Part shown: piece after piece, positions 11,880-24,059 of the stretch | Layout of the letters: every line of letters begins with the position of its first letter | How positions within the stretch are numbered: the stretch's first letter is position 1 | Origin: Toxonevra muliebris | Lineage: Eukaryota > Arthropoda > Insecta > Diptera > Pallopteridae | Assembly: GCA_963691655.1 (NCBI GenBank) | Contig: OY829326.1 | Coordinates: forward strand, 84,375,235 to 84,439,234 | Length of the DNA: 64,000 bases | Direction: 5' to 3' | Made by a program: the position numbers and the translations under genes | Notes under the pieces: generated by a model | Seen by the model: the letters and a program-made list of their open reading frames with translations, nothing else | Told to the model about the DNA's origin: nothing | The model's database searches: none

Positions 11880-12720
11880 AAAGCTTGATAATGGTCTAGT
11901 TTTTAGGTTGAATTTTGTACTGAATTTTAGTCTGATATACCGCCGTTCGGAATCGGCGTTAAACTGTAGGTCCAACTATGTGGTATCACAATGGGCCGTT
12001 CAGGCCTAAGTGTGTCTCTCGACAGCCACTCCAACCTAACCAACCTAGTCTGATATTGGTTTAACTTTTCCGTTTTCGCCCGTTTTGGATCTGAATTTTT
12101 TTTAATTGCAAGTCAGAATTTTGTTTTATTTTAGTTTGAATTTCAATCTGAATTTGGTTTGAGTTTTAATCCATGTTTGGTTTAAATTTTGGTTTGCTTT
12201 CCAGCGTTTGATCTGACTTCTGGTCTAAATTTTGCTTTATTTTGTGTTTGGCGTCATTTTAGCCTCATTTTTAATCTAACTATTAGTTTGAGTTGTGGTT
12301 AATATTTTCGTCTGAATTGGCTTAGTTTTGATACTCTTTTGGTCTGAATTTCGGTCCGAAATCGGTCTGAATTTTGTTTTAAAATTTGATCTGAATTCGT
12401 CTGGAATTTTGGTCTAGTTTTCGTTTAATTTAAGCTAAAATTTGTTGATGTAAATATTTATCAGATATTCCCACTAGTTTTTGGTCTGAATTTTGGGTTA
12501 TTTTCGTTCGGTATTCCTTTTGGAATAAAGTTTTGTCCAACTAATGGTTTGATTGTGATCTAAATTTTTTTTTAATTTTGGAATGAATTTTAAAACTGCT
12601 TTGGTTTTGATTCGGTCTGAATTTTGGGTTATTAGTCTGAGTTTTGACCTGAACTTGATCTCATTTTGGTCGATTTTTGTTGGGATTTTGGTCCGATTCG
12701 TGGTCTGAACATTGTTTTTT
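11880..12720. repeat. Degenerate array of a GGTCTGAATTTT-like short motif
   Basis: Variants of [A/G]TCTGAATTTTGG recur irregularly across about 0.8 kb (for example near 12088, 12148, 12341, 12362, 12390, 12483 and 12615). Spacing is uneven, so this is a decayed simple or minisatellite repeat rather than a neat tandem array. It is interrupted by an insertion at 11939-12045. Confidence 0.6.
11939..12045 (+). mobile_element. Short retroposon insertion with 11-bp target duplication
   Basis: The 107-bp insert is flanked by perfect copies of TAGTCTGATAT (11928-11938 and 12046-12056). It ends in CCAACCTAACCAACC, an AACC-type tail as found at 3' ends of some insect non-LTR elements. Its inner part (GTGGTATCACAATGGGCC, then AAGTGTG) resembles 59940-59990 in this window. 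A 5'-truncated LINE or SINE 3' end is the simplest reading. Confidence 0.65.
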
Positions 12721-14749
12721 TTTTAACCGGTTGTTGCCCGGTACCCGGAAACGTATACAGATCTCGTTAAAGTTTAAAATGTATTGGTTTTGTGGTCAAA
12801 TTAAGATACATTAAAATTTTAAGTAATGTATAACAGGCTTAAATAACGTATTTGATTTTTCCTAAAAATAAAGTGCTTGGTTATGAAGTTGTGAGATCGT
12901 AAACTCACCATCAGGCCGATATTAATAGTGATGTCGATGCTAAGAGTGATATGAATATATATTTTAAAAATTCGTTTAAAGTACTATCCAAATAAACTTT
13001 TATCTTAATTTATGTACATATTTATTTCGTTAATAACTTTCTTGAAATAAAATATTCCAAATCTACATCCGAATCATAACTAATTTCTGCTTCATTTGTG
13101 TTGTCTCGTTAAGCAAGTCTTGTAAATTAAATTCAGCTGAGACTTTTGAAGTAGCAATTGAGTATGGAAGTAATTAGTTTTTTACTTTTTTCAGTCTGTT
13201 GTAGCTTGGAAAGCAATTATTTTCTCTTTTGTATTTTCTCACCGATAAATCTAAATAATAGAACAAAGATTAATTGAGAAAGAGTTGTCGCTCTTCATAT
13301 TATTATTCGTATTAGTATTATTTTTATTTTCCGTTTGTACTTTTATTGCAGTACTTGTTATTTACTCACGCGGATATGCTCTAACTTAGAGCCTCTAAGT
13401 AAGTTTTTCATTCGTCGAAGTTTTGTTTTTTTCAGATGCATCGTCATGCAGAACTTGATGCCTACCACCGCTTGTCATTTCTAAGGTTTCTATGGAACCT
13501 TCAATTAATATATTAGGAAACTAAAAAAAAAAATCTTGCGTCATCCAAATCCGAGTATAAGTTTGAGTCACGCCAAACTTGATGCTTTTCCTCAAACCTC
13601 ACTTTCATCCTTCCAGCTTTAGACCACTTTTCAGAAATTTTGCTAATAACATGTTTCAGGTCTTTTCTTACGTTTATTTTATATCATTTTATATTCCTAA
13701 ATGACTTGTAACAATTTTTTCAACAGCAGCAAGCCTCTTTGTGTACTTGAGGCTGCTGTTGCTTAACCAAACGTAGAAAATTTTTCTCATTTTTTAATGA
13801 AGGTGCCACTAGAAAAAATGTAATAAAAATAAAAAGTGCAGATAGATGCAGCTAAAATTTTTAATTATCATTCTACATACTTTCGTTTATATTTTTGTAT
13901 GAATAATAAAAAGGGACTTATTGGGGTTATTTTTTTTTTTACTTTACCAAACTTTTTAGTTAAGATTTATTTTTATACTATTTACCAACTCACTTTTAAA
14001 AGAAACGGTATTCATCAATTGTTTCTGATACATGAACAAAAAAAAGGATGCTAGATTCATGAGAACTTAGGCTTTCAGAAAATGCCAAATTTGCCCCATT
14101 TCCATAATATAAGGATTAAGCAAAGCTCAACTAGCTAAGCAAATAAAAATTAAATAACAGCATGTCAGTAATTTTTTCAAATATAGTTCCGAGTTTAGCA
14201 GCGTTGTGTGGCCGTATAAATCAAAATTTGTAAACAATTATCTTTGTATTGTCTTAGTCAACAATTTTACTTTAAAATTGCATTATTACTTTTATTAAAT
14301 TATGACTTCATCACACTCATCACACTGTGGACCGCCTCTAGACTGTCTACCTTTTTAAACAGGTAAAAAACTTACTGCATTGTTTTTTTTTTTCAATTGA
14401 GAAGAGCTTTGGTAACTTAACGTTGCCAGTAATATACTCCTATTTTTTATTTTCAGCTACGAGCACTAATTATACATATTTTATTTAATATCTTGTTTCA
14501 CGCACTATTCGCAAAATATTTATTTTTCCTGAATTTCACAAACTTCCAAATTGAAATGACTGTGACAGCTAACGTTCGCACTACCAAGTGCTGCAAATGC
14601 AATCAAATGAAATTTTGGGTTTCTCCGGAATAGATAAAATAAGAAAAAAAGCAAACTGGCATAGAAAAAGCCAATACACTTCTAACGAATTAAGACCGTC
14701 TAAAGGCGGGCTTGGGAACTAGAGGGCTAACAATAAGAACTTTATATAA
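12721..14749. other. AT-rich stretch with no recognised gene
   Basis: Short open frames only, lacking family resemblance, and no clear repeat structure. Confidence 0.45.
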
Positions 14750-15859
14750 GATTGTGCCGAAAGTCTTGATTGGGCGTTCGGTACAGCCCGGTGAAGTTGG
14801 TCGGTTTCAAGTGCTCATGAATGAGCCGTACATTTATTGATACTTATGTCTGTGAATCTATTATAGGAAACGGTGTAAAGAAAGTTTTTATCGTAAACTG
14901 CAAAGTCATGTCTTTTTATCTAGCGAGTCTTTTTTGGTCAAAATAGTAAATTTTTTCATAAAATTCCAACAACTGGCATTTCGAATAGAAATCGGTTTTT
15001 GATATATGAGAAAAATGTTTTGAATATGGTATAACATAAGATCTCAGAATATGATAAAGCCTTAAAACCATCCATTTTTGAGATTTGGGATGAAAACCAA
15101 ATTTAGTAAAATTACCAAAATATTAAGTAAGAATGATTTCACAGAAAGCGTTAACATTTTGTGTTATTTCTTTTTTAAATTCAATTTTTCTGCAAAAACA
15201 GGAAAGCAGGAAAAATTATTATGTACCTTATAGCAATTGCAATAAATGTGTCACTGGCAAAAACTCGCATCCAGCACATATCTGTCAGCAAGGAGTATTC
15301 AAAATTCACAGTCGCCATTAAGCCTTGGATATTGTTGCAATATAAAAGAGATACTAAAACGTTTGCTGCTTAAAAGTGGAACGCAAACATTTCAGTTGAC
15401 GATTTATAAAATTGAGGTGCTTCTGTGAAATTTCGATGTGTTTGCTTTTCTCGGTTAAAATGGTTGGCTGATATTCAACATCCATATAATATATTGGTGC
15501 AGTTCCAAGACTTTATGCTTGATATTCACTTTATATTTGAATTACTGCATAACACACACACATTTGATTGAGTCTTCTGATAGTAAAAGTTTGTTTACAT
15601 AACGCCAGTTTTTGGGTTTTAAGAAAAATTTACAATTTTCGCCAAAATATGACCCCTTAGATAAAAAGATATACTTTGCAATGTTAGACAAAAACTTTCC
15701 TTACATCTTTTCCTACAAAAGATTCTCAGACGTGAACATCGAGTAATGTACGGTTATATTCCAAAAAGACATGAATTGGCATTATAATTCATGAACACCT
15801 GAAATCGACTAGATTCAACGGGCTGTACCGAATGCCCATTCAAGACTTTCGGCACAATC
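14750..15859. mobile_element. DNA element with about 200-bp terminal inverted repeats
   Basis: The left arm begins GATTGTGCCGAAAGTCTTGA and the reverse complement of the right end begins GATTGTGCCGAAAGTCTTGA; both continue to TTCGGTACAGCCCG. Weaker inverted similarity runs inward to about 14945 on the left and 15645 on the right. The ~700-bp middle has only short open frames, so it appears non-autonomous. Possible flanking similarity (ACTTTATA and ACTTTACA) is offset from the ends and not decisive. Confidence 0.8.
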
Positions 15860-16689
15860 CACTTTACAATAATTTGCGTACAAATAAAAAGCCACTGAAT
15901 TTTTTAGCATTTCTTTTGTTTTGAAAAAAGTGGAGATACTGCCAACATATTTCAGACATATTGCAACACTCTCATTTAAAGCCAAAAATGTATGTTGCGA
16001 TTCTCGATTCCTGTGGAGTTGCCCACATTTTTAAAACAATTGAAGAAACTATAATTTGTTGTACCTTCATTCAGGTTCCAACGAAATGGGTGGACTGGGT
16101 TAGTTGATATTAGTGCCTACTACCCCTACACTCCCACAATCATGTGATTTTGATATTTAATTGACAAATAAATATTTTACATATATACTTATTATGAATT
16201 AAATACTTGCAAATGCGTAAATGCAGTTATTCGTGTTCTTTTCACATAAATAATTATGAATTTTAAATACCAATACCGAAAAGTCAAATCGTTGAGATGC
16301 AAAACGGTGAGCGAGAAATAACTAGATATCACTTTTATAATTCTAGTCAAAAAAAGCTCATATAAAAAAAAATAAAATAAAAAAATTCCCGAAAATCAGC
16401 ACATGAATTTCGATACGTACTTGACCGAAAACGCGAAGATATCAAAATAGCGTAGCTCGAATATGAATTTTAGATACTCGAGATATTTTAATATTTCAAA
16501 CAGCGTATATTTCACATTATTTCAAGAATGAATCTTAATGCCACAAATCACGTATTTATATATAAAACGGTCGTAAAATCTTTTTTTCAAATGGAATAGC
16601 GCATCTTGCAATAACAAAATCCACGATAGAGAAATAAAAAATGAATTTAATATTTTGAAGAGCTTTCAAAAAGCTGAATATGGAAATCG
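15860..16689. other. No recognised gene
   Basis: AT-rich DNA without long open frames or repeat structure that I can support. Confidence 0.45.
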
Positions 16690-17110
16690 CATCTCAAATC
16701 TCTACTGGTGTGTGTGTGTTAATCAGTGAGAGGAAGCATTCTCGCATGCGTTGCGCCGAGAGATGAGAGTTGGCTGAATTTGTTGGCTGGATGTGTCTTC
16801 ACATTGCTCATGGCGAATCGACGGCGATGCCCCCACCCCCGCTTCCCCTTGTCGTATGGCAGAGCAATATGAAATAACCCAGAAGCAAAACATCCGCATC
16901 GTTCTGGGTTGTCGGATAAAGAAAATAGGCGGAAATGTTTGATTTGTGCACGCTGACAACGTCGTTGTTGTTGTTGTTATTCTGCTGTACGAATACTCCA
17001 ACGAATTGAGTTGCTGGCGATGATGATGAATAAACTCGGCAACGAAACAGTAAGCATCCCCAAAAGCAAAATGTATCCGGGCAGCAAATGGCTATGGAGC
17101 ATGGATGGGG
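16690..17110. promoter_or_regulatory. GC-richer single-copy island
   Basis: Balanced composition, a GTTGTTGTT run, and CpG-containing sequence contrast with the flanks. Open frames on both strands look composition-driven. It could be a conserved non-coding element or an untranslated exon. Confidence 0.2.
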
Positions 17111-17119
17111 GAAGTTTAT

Positions 17120-17640
17120 GTATACTTACGTGCATACATACATACATACCAACATACATGTGCATGTTTGTACATATATTATGTATATATGGTACATGTG
17201 TACATACACGAAAAACATCCTGGTGCGTGCTTTCTTACCCATACTTTTGTAGGTGAGCCTGTTTTTGCGTATTTGTGGACGAATATGTATTGCATTGGCC
17301 CCCAGTCATAAGTAACCGAATGTACTGCGTGTAAGTTCCAAATATTGGATCAAGGTGGATACACATAAACACACCGACGCATACCAACATATGTACATAT
17401 GTATGTATGTATGTATGCAAGTATATATTTGTGTATGATGAAGCCGAAGTGAACAAATGCGAATTCTTTTCGGTTAACTGTAGGAGGTCGTATACGGAAG
17501 AATGAATATCCAACGTGCTCGGTAGCCCACACATACACATGCACACAAATATACATATGTACTTGTACATATATGTACGTATATATCTATGTATGTATGT
17601 ATGTGTGTAAGTACATATATTTATACATGTATATGGCGAG
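17120..17640. repeat. TATG/CATA microsatellite cluster
   Basis: Several blocks of CATA and TATG tetranucleotides (17128-17180, 17385-17425, 17530-17635), typical of higher-fly genomes, separated by unique sequence. Confidence 0.9.
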
Positions 17641-18169
17641 CTATCTTAGGTGCACATGAATAGCGTTTATACGCACAAAAGATTGTAACTAACAGAAGCT
17701 GCGAAGTGTACACCCCCAGGTAGTACATAGCCAAAGGCTGGGCCTTGGTTGCAGTCGCATCAGAACATCAAGGCGCGTAAGTTTGCCAATATCTTTGGTC
17801 GAAACCACAAAGGGGATACGGAAGCGTTTTTGTTTTTAAATATTGTCAGAAAAAAAAGAACAATAATTTAAATCTGTGAAAAGGCAGAGTGTGCCGAAAG
17901 TACAATAGTACGGAAATTAACTCACCGGAAGGACAATTTTCCCCATTTAGATAACTCGATTTTGTATATTGCATCAACAATTTTAAACTTTTCCTTGTGT
18001 AAAAATATATTTCACCTTACCTCAAGTTAAATGTAATGTGTAAATTATGGTGCCGTCGGTAAAGCACTTGAGTTTTGTGTTTGTCTGTTTGTTCATTATT
18101 TTTGAATAGGTGTTTTCGTTGGCACTGACAACCTAAAACAGTTTCTAATTCACTATTGTTTGTGCTAAA

Positions 18170-18337
18170 GTGTCATTCTGGATTTCGCAAGCAACTTCCG
18201 GAGGAAGGTAAATAACTTGGCATACATTTTCGACATTGAGTTATGAAGGTTTCAAATAAATAAGTACTTAACTTGGACCTTCTTTACAGGAATTGGACAT
18301 GTCGTTCCTTGCTACCTTGGATGCAAACGCTTGGCAG
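18170..18337 (+). CDS. Candidate pair of small host exons (partial, unrecognised)
   Basis: One exon-like segment ends at 18207 in GAGGAAG followed by the donor GTAAATAAC. A short intron of 82 bp ends in CTTCTTTACAG, and a 48-bp segment (18290-18337) follows, ending CTTGGCAG before the donor GTAAATATT. The 48-bp length keeps frame. Two frames stay open across the junction: one reads HSGFRKQLPEEGIGHVVPC, the other FASNFRRKELDMSFLATLD. No start codon or later exon could be fixed. It may be part of a larger plus-strand gene or a non-coding spliced exon. Confidence rests only on the splice signals. Confidence 0.3.
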
Positions 18338-18971
18338 GTAAATATTTTATAGCATTAGTAATTTACTTGACATACAACTAATCCTTCATACGTGTTGGTT
18401 AAAAATCGTGTTGTTCACGTATAGAAGCTTTCAGTAAGGGAAGAAAACTAAAAGTTAATTACTTAAAGTGTTTTTAAGGATAACCGATAACAGATTTATG
18501 CAAGATAAAATATCAAAATGCATTTTAAATTTTTTTTTTTCTAAAAATTACATACATTATAAAAAGCATTTTAATGATCCCTGCCTGGAGTGGAGGTAGT
18601 GGTTCCATATGTGATTCATTTTCTTCGTCATCATTACCATCCTCTTTAGCATCTTCAGGCGGCTCAATTTAATAAACGTTTGCTGTATTTACTTATACCG
18701 GACTCGTTTATTCGCTAGCTGTTGTTTTTTACGTTAATTTAATTTTTGTAAAATCATTATTCCGAACTACCCTTAAAACCGGTTTTCCATCGATTAAAAA
18801 AACGTGCTTCTTAGATTTCCGTCCCCGTCAGATAATAACCACACCCCCTTACTGGTAAAGGAACGAGTATTTAGAAGGTGTGTAAGGTATTTAAAGTTTT
18901 GTCGTGTGTGCTCATAATAACTATGCAAAATAATTTGGCTTCCCTCAAGCTTAAGTTCAAGTAAAGAGTAA
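18338..18971. other. No recognised gene
   Basis: Possible intron of the exons just upstream; nothing else seen. Confidence 0.35.
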
Positions 18972-19130
18972 CTACTAGCGGATCCCAGAGAGGAAATTCG
19001 GGGTCCGGCTCCTTGCCGATGAAAATCTCATACATTTTGATCGTTGGTCATGAATCAAAAATAATTTTATGGGATCGAAAAATTAGACACCCTCCTCCCG
19101 TTAGGAAATCTCTGGATCGGAACCGCTGGT
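18972..19130. mobile_element. 159-bp hAT-like MITE, copy 1
   Basis: Flanked by a perfect 8-bp duplication AAGAGTAA (18964-18971 and 19131-19138). The left end CTACTAGCGGATCCCAGAG pairs imperfectly with the reverse complement of the right end, ACCAGCGGTTCCGATCCAGAG without its last base. The inner sequence GATGAAAATCTCATACATTT is shared with copies at 31119 and (reversed) 30691. An 8-bp duplication is the hAT signature. Confidence 0.8.
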
Positions 19131-19248
19131 AAGAGTAAAGAAAGATAAATTATATCAAAGCAGATTATTCTAAAGGGAGATTTCTTATGCGTTTGGTTTT
19201 TAATTTAAGAAAAAAAACGAAGAAGAAATACAAAAGTGTATGAAATTT

Positions 19249-19518
19249 TTATTTGAGTCGATAAATCAATGCTTGGCGTTTACTTTTTAAATAATTTTTC
19301 ATGTAAATGTTGATCACTACTACGATGTAGCGATCTATGCGAGAAGTCAAATTTTGAACCACTTTTTCGAGCATAGCGGCTGGTATCTCGCTAATAAAGT
19401 GTGCAATGTTTCTCCAAGGCTGTAATTTATCGGCATAGACGAGTAACTTCACGTAACTCCACAAAAAATGGTCTAGAAGAATCAAATTGTACGATCTAAG
19501 TGGTCAACTCACCCCCCA
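19249..19518 (-). pseudogene. Tc1/mariner-like transposase C-terminal fragment
   Basis: The minus strand reads VSWPLRSYNLILLDHFLWSY, then VKLLVYADKLQPW, then SEIPAAMLEKVVQNLTSRID. This matches the C-terminal part of DDE transposases of the IS630-Tc1-mariner superfamily (the usual block is WPPRS..L.PLD.FLWGYVKS.VY). The aspartate in LLDHFLW corresponds to the last catalytic residue, but the preceding motif is altered. Upstream catalytic parts are missing on this strand. Confidence 0.7.
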
Positions 19519-20120
19519 GAAACGTGAGATAAATTGTTCACTGGTCGCCTGGTTTTAGTTTTTGAATGAGCTTTTAGACCAAAATCCTTGCTTGAATCTT
19601 TCACGTAGTGAAGTAACTCAGTCCCAATTGCAGCGACCTAAAACGGATTACCAAATCTCGGTCTTCTTTTTTTTTTTAATTTTTTGTAGATTGATATCTA
19701 ATAGGGTAAAATTGGTGCGAAACTGGTAATGAATTTCAATAAATTATAAGCGTTGTTCGGCTGTAGGTTTTTCTATGATGAAATAGCAACGCATGTTTGA
19801 CTTTGATATATGTCACGAACCACAAGGAAACTGTCAAAAAAAATCGACCCTGAAAAACCAAACAGCAATAAAAGCAACAAAAAAACTTCGGAATGTCGTT
19901 CTTCTTCTTTTTTATGGCAAAACACCCCATGGAGAGCATAGACCAAGCTTTTTGCATCCATTCATGTTGTGTGAGTTATATTTAGAGCCCTGTGCCAATG
20001 GAATCTATACTTTTTATCTAATTTAAAAAAACTGGTAAAATCTAAATATTAACAGTTTATGGTCTGAAGGATGCCACAATACAAAAACATTTAATAAATA
20101 GTGAAGAGCTTTTATTTTGC

Positions 20121-20312
20121 CACACAGGTAACGATATTGTCTTTTCTGATGAAAAATTTTTTGTTCATCAGGTTGCGCATCACGTGAAAATAATAGCGTA
20201 TGAGCGGTATCGTTGAATGACATTCCGAGCAATAAAATGATACCAAGATACCAAATCGCGTCATCGGTAATGGTGTGGGGAGCAATAAGCAAAGAACGAA
20301 ATTACCACTACC
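20121..20312 (+). pseudogene. Tc1/mariner-like transposase catalytic-core fragment
   Basis: The plus strand reads HTGNDIVFSDEKFFVHQ and, after a frame change, SSVMVWGAISKE. These are the two conserved blocks (FSDEK.F and SVMVWG.I) around the first catalytic aspartate of the same transposase family as the fragment at 19249. The orientation is opposite to that fragment, so the two come from separate insertions or a later inversion. Stops and a frame change between the blocks show it is dead. Confidence 0.65.
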
Positions 20313-21035
20313 TTTCAGAAAGATGAAGCTCCTGCCCTTACAGCTAAAATAGGGCTCGAAGAATTTAACTGGTTTTATTCCAAAAGATAATTGTGATAGC
20401 TCTCATAGTTTTTTTATTTAAGTTGAAATAGTTAAAAAAATGACAAAAATCAAATATTTATTTTCAAAATTGGCACGTTCGGAAGACACCTCTGCTCCGC
20501 CACTGCTACCTGTGTGTCTTATAACCGCAAATCGACCACTTCTTATCAACAAAAATTATACTGAGCAGTCGTCATTTCATTGAGCGTATTATTTTTTGAT
20601 ACATCAGCTCAACACGTTGCTGAGCAGAGGTCGTTTTCTGAACGCAACCATTGAGAGTTTTTTTATTTGACATTTTCTTAAATAAAAAAACAAACTTTTA
20701 ATGACTTAACTAAAAGAATGTCTGATGAAACTACCCCAAAAAGTGAATTTTCAATATTTGTATTTAATTCTGGTTCCGGCTGTTAGCACAGGTCTATCGA
20801 TTAATACGTTGTTTCAATCTTTGATTTTAGACACAGGTGTCGTTCAACGATAGTCGTTGTAATGTCGATGTAACTGTATATTTTGGCGTAAACAAATTTT
20901 GAAATGATTCTTGAAATAAATAATATTTGTCAGAAAAATATTTGTCAGCTCCTCCGACAGTTAACAGTTATATAGCGCTACTGGTCAGCTTTTTATTTGG
21001 GGTACCTATTTCACAGTGTCACAAAATTTAGTGAA
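20313..21035. other. No recognised gene; possible decayed inverted-repeat fragment
   Basis: CGTTCGGAAGACACCTCTGC near 20475-20495 is matched in inverted orientation by GAGCAGAGGTCG...CTGAACG near 20618-20642, and the first is followed by CTCCGCCACTG, like a hAT-type end. Not enough remains to call an element. Confidence 0.35.
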
Positions 21036-21952
21036 GTAGAAATTTTCCAAACACCCCCAAAATCTTGATTTACCGTTAAAAAAAACCGGTTTTGCGTACC
21101 TTTGCGTACTTGTAAGCCTGTAATTTAGTGGATTATCAACAGATTTTTAATTTTTTACCAGTTTGAGAAGAAAGAAACTTAGACCATTCAAATGATATAT
21201 ATTTGACTGAAATGTGACGGTGCACGACTATTCCATTTACAAAGATGCGCTAATCGATAATTACAGACTATCTCACAAAGATGCACTAATCGATAATTAC
21301 CGACTATGTCACGATTGTTAATAAATTTTTAAATGCGTATGGTGAAATGTGCTGCAACATGTCCATAAAAATTCATTTTCTGCATTCGCATTTGGACTTC
21401 TTCTCGGATAATCTGAGCCAGTTCAACGACGAACATGACAAACATTTTCACCAAGAATGGCTACAATTGACAAGCGCTTCGAAGGAAAAAATAAAACAAA
21501 AATGATTTCAGAATATTTTTGGTCACTTCAACGGGAAACTAATAATGCTGAATTTAAAAAAAATCCCAGTCAATCAAACATTTTTGAGTTGAATGGCCAA
21601 AAATTGTATTTTTATAAAAATTTTATTTTCATAAAAAGTTTAATAATTCAGTCAATTACTTACCGATTTTTAAAAACTAATATGCATTGTATTCGTTATT
21701 AAACATATTTTTTGATTAAATTCACAAGTAGCATGATTTCTCTATAAAATAGTGTGTAGAAACATCACCAAAGTTGAGTTGAGTCAAATATATATCATTT
21801 AAATGGTATAAATTTCTTTGTTCTAAAACCGGTAAGAAACTAGAAATCTGTTGATAATCCATTAAGTTGCAGGTTTATAAGTGCGTAAACGTACGCAAAA
21901 CCGGGTTTTTAATGATAAATCAAGATTTTGGGGGTGCTTGGCAAATTTCACA
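21036..21952. mobile_element. Inverted-repeat element carrying a GERFHQD-family relic
   Basis: The left arm (about 21036-21220) and right arm (about 21785-21952) are inverted copies sharing ACACCCCCAAAATCTTGATT, GTACGCAAAACCGG-type and GATTATCAACAGATTT blocks. The 560-bp core contains a plus-strand relic of an uncharacterised, repeat-associated protein family (see 21350). Outer boundaries are where I lose the inverted similarity and may be off by tens of bases; no target duplication was found. Confidence 0.7.
21350..21570 (+). pseudogene. Fragment of uncharacterised repeat-associated protein family (HLDFF...HFHQE block)
   Basis: The frame reads CCNMSIKIHFLHSHLDFFSD, then NLSQFNDEHDKHFHQEW, stops at 21503-21505, and continues one frame over as ISEYFWSLQRETNNAEFKK. 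I recognise the block order (CNMSLKIHFLHSHLDFFP, SDEHGERFHQD, then DYCW.L.R) from an arthropod and cnidarian protein family present in many near-identical genomic copies; its biochemical role is unknown to me. The usual GERFHQD is changed to DKHFHQE here. Two related fragments lie at 47755 and 50980. Confidence 0.7.
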
Positions 21953-24059
21953 TACAGACTCCTGTTTTACTCGACAAAACCTATAAGAAAAATAGTATCA
22001 CTTCCCAGATATTTTTATTGTCGCACTGTGTTATTTATGATTATTATGTAATAAAAATTTTCTTTCCGATTTTTATTTTTTTTATATTTAAAAAAGCCTT
22101 CGGTCTTCAGCTTCGGGGTTTTCCTTAGAGAACTTTGAGCATCAAAAAAAAAAAATCCCCTGAGCTTTCTTTTGAAAAAAAGTCATTTTGAATTTCTTAA
22201 ATTTTTGTTATTTTACCAAAGTCGAAATATGATTTCCTTTCCTCCGACGAAACATACAGACTTCTATTAAATTTGAAGTCAAGGCTGTAACCTAATGTAG
22301 GTCGTGAAAAATTAAATTTTTTATTTTTAAATCAATCCTTCCATCGTCTTTTTTTGCTTTTCTTTTTGGAAGTTTTTGGTACAAATTTCACTAGAAGTTT
22401 TCGTACAGGGTAAATTGTTTGAAAAATTGGCATATTGTAAAAATGCTCCACATACAAAAACAAATGAGATGCCGGAACATTCAAAATTCTCCCGACCCAA
22501 CAAATGGTTCCCCATAAATTGAACTAGATTTATGTTAACTAAGTGCAGTTAGACTCTTTAATATAAAAAAAATTTCCAAAAGGTATTCTAAGTTCGACTA
22601 GCTTCCCATTTGAAATTCTTTTTTCGTCGTTTTCATTCTTTGCCTAGCCCCAATAGTGACTCGAAACCGAGACCCCAAGCACCGAAACCCATGCGATCAC
22701 TGGCGGCAATAAGTACGGACAATATAGTTATAATTTTGCCCAACTTTTCTTTCAAATACATTTGCAGATTATTGCCTCATTTTACATTCTCAGTGACAAT
22801 ATTTGATGAATTTTAGTTCGTATTACAAGGTAGGTCTAATTTAAAAACTTTATGAACCAAATTTCAAAAATTCAATTTACTGTTACACATTTTTTGAGTT
22901 TTTAAAATGAGAAAATAGACTACAAATTGTTTTCAACTGAAGGAACAATTTTACGGCCAGGTGATTTTCAAGTACACACTTCAACAATCTAATGTAATAA
23001 CGTCGGTAAACAGGAAGAACCCCATCGTTGAAATCACAAGTTAACTTTATATAATAGGAAAATATTCATTTACGTTACCATTAAAGCGGAATAATAACAT
23101 TTTGTTAGAAAGTTATGGAAAAGTAACATAAATTTCGGTTGCATACACTTTAGAAAATTATACCGAAATACATACATAAGTATGTATGTGCATAAAAAAA
23201 ATACGTGTCGTCTGCTGTGTATGTAAAAATTTTATTCCGGGAATCATCGATTTTAATGATTGATCTACCACACCACTCTAGATATTGTAACATATTTAAC
23301 TCTTAATTTGCCAAAATACACATACGTGGTTCTGAGAGCAATCCGACTATATTTTTGGTTAAAATTTCGTTTAACAATTTTTATATATTTTCAATGCCAT
23401 GTAAAATTTTTGAAATTTCTATTCCTTTGATTGCAGTGCTTCTTCTTGCATCTTGACTTTTACAAGAGCTTGTTTCAATTAATGATTATAAGAATATAAG
23501 TTTATTATTTGTCATTTATTTAGTTTTTGCACGTGGCAGAAGTAGAACGAAAATATTTTTTTGGAAAACATTCTGTCAGTTGCAATAAAGTTTACAACAC
23601 GCATCCGGTGTGAGCTTTTTGATCTTTTGGCATTTTCTGCAAAGGTGACGTGTGCATTTGTTTAGATAAATAAAGAGCACATACATTCACTTACATATAC
23701 ATACATACATACAAATATAGTAACAATGAATTTAACCGCAAATACCATTTCGAGCTAAAAAGAATCCCCGTAAGCATTTACACTTGATTTCATGGAGCTA
23801 ACAATTTAATATGTTTATTTAAATTTCCAAAAAAAACGAATTGTATTACTGGTAAATCGAAAACGTTCAATACACCGCTTAATGTGAACACTTTTTATTT
23901 TACATTGACTACCCTAAAACGTGAACAATAACAGTGTTAAAACCGTTTTGGAAATCCCCTAATAATGACCAAATGTCCATGTTTGTATGTATGCGCATTA
24001 TTATCGTACAAAATATTTATATAATTGAAGCAAAAGGAAAAGATAACAGATTTTTCATC
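21953..24059. other. No recognised gene
   Basis: AT-rich. A GC-richer open frame near 22610-22735 (ending around SLAAISTDN) shows no family match or clear splice sites. CATA repeats lie at about 23690-23715. Confidence 0.4.

Noticed and set aside
16723..17570. Several overlapping open frames on both strands rich in H, Y, M and T
   Set aside because: They are translations of CATA/TATG microsatellites (repeated YIHTYI/MYVCM patterns), not genes.
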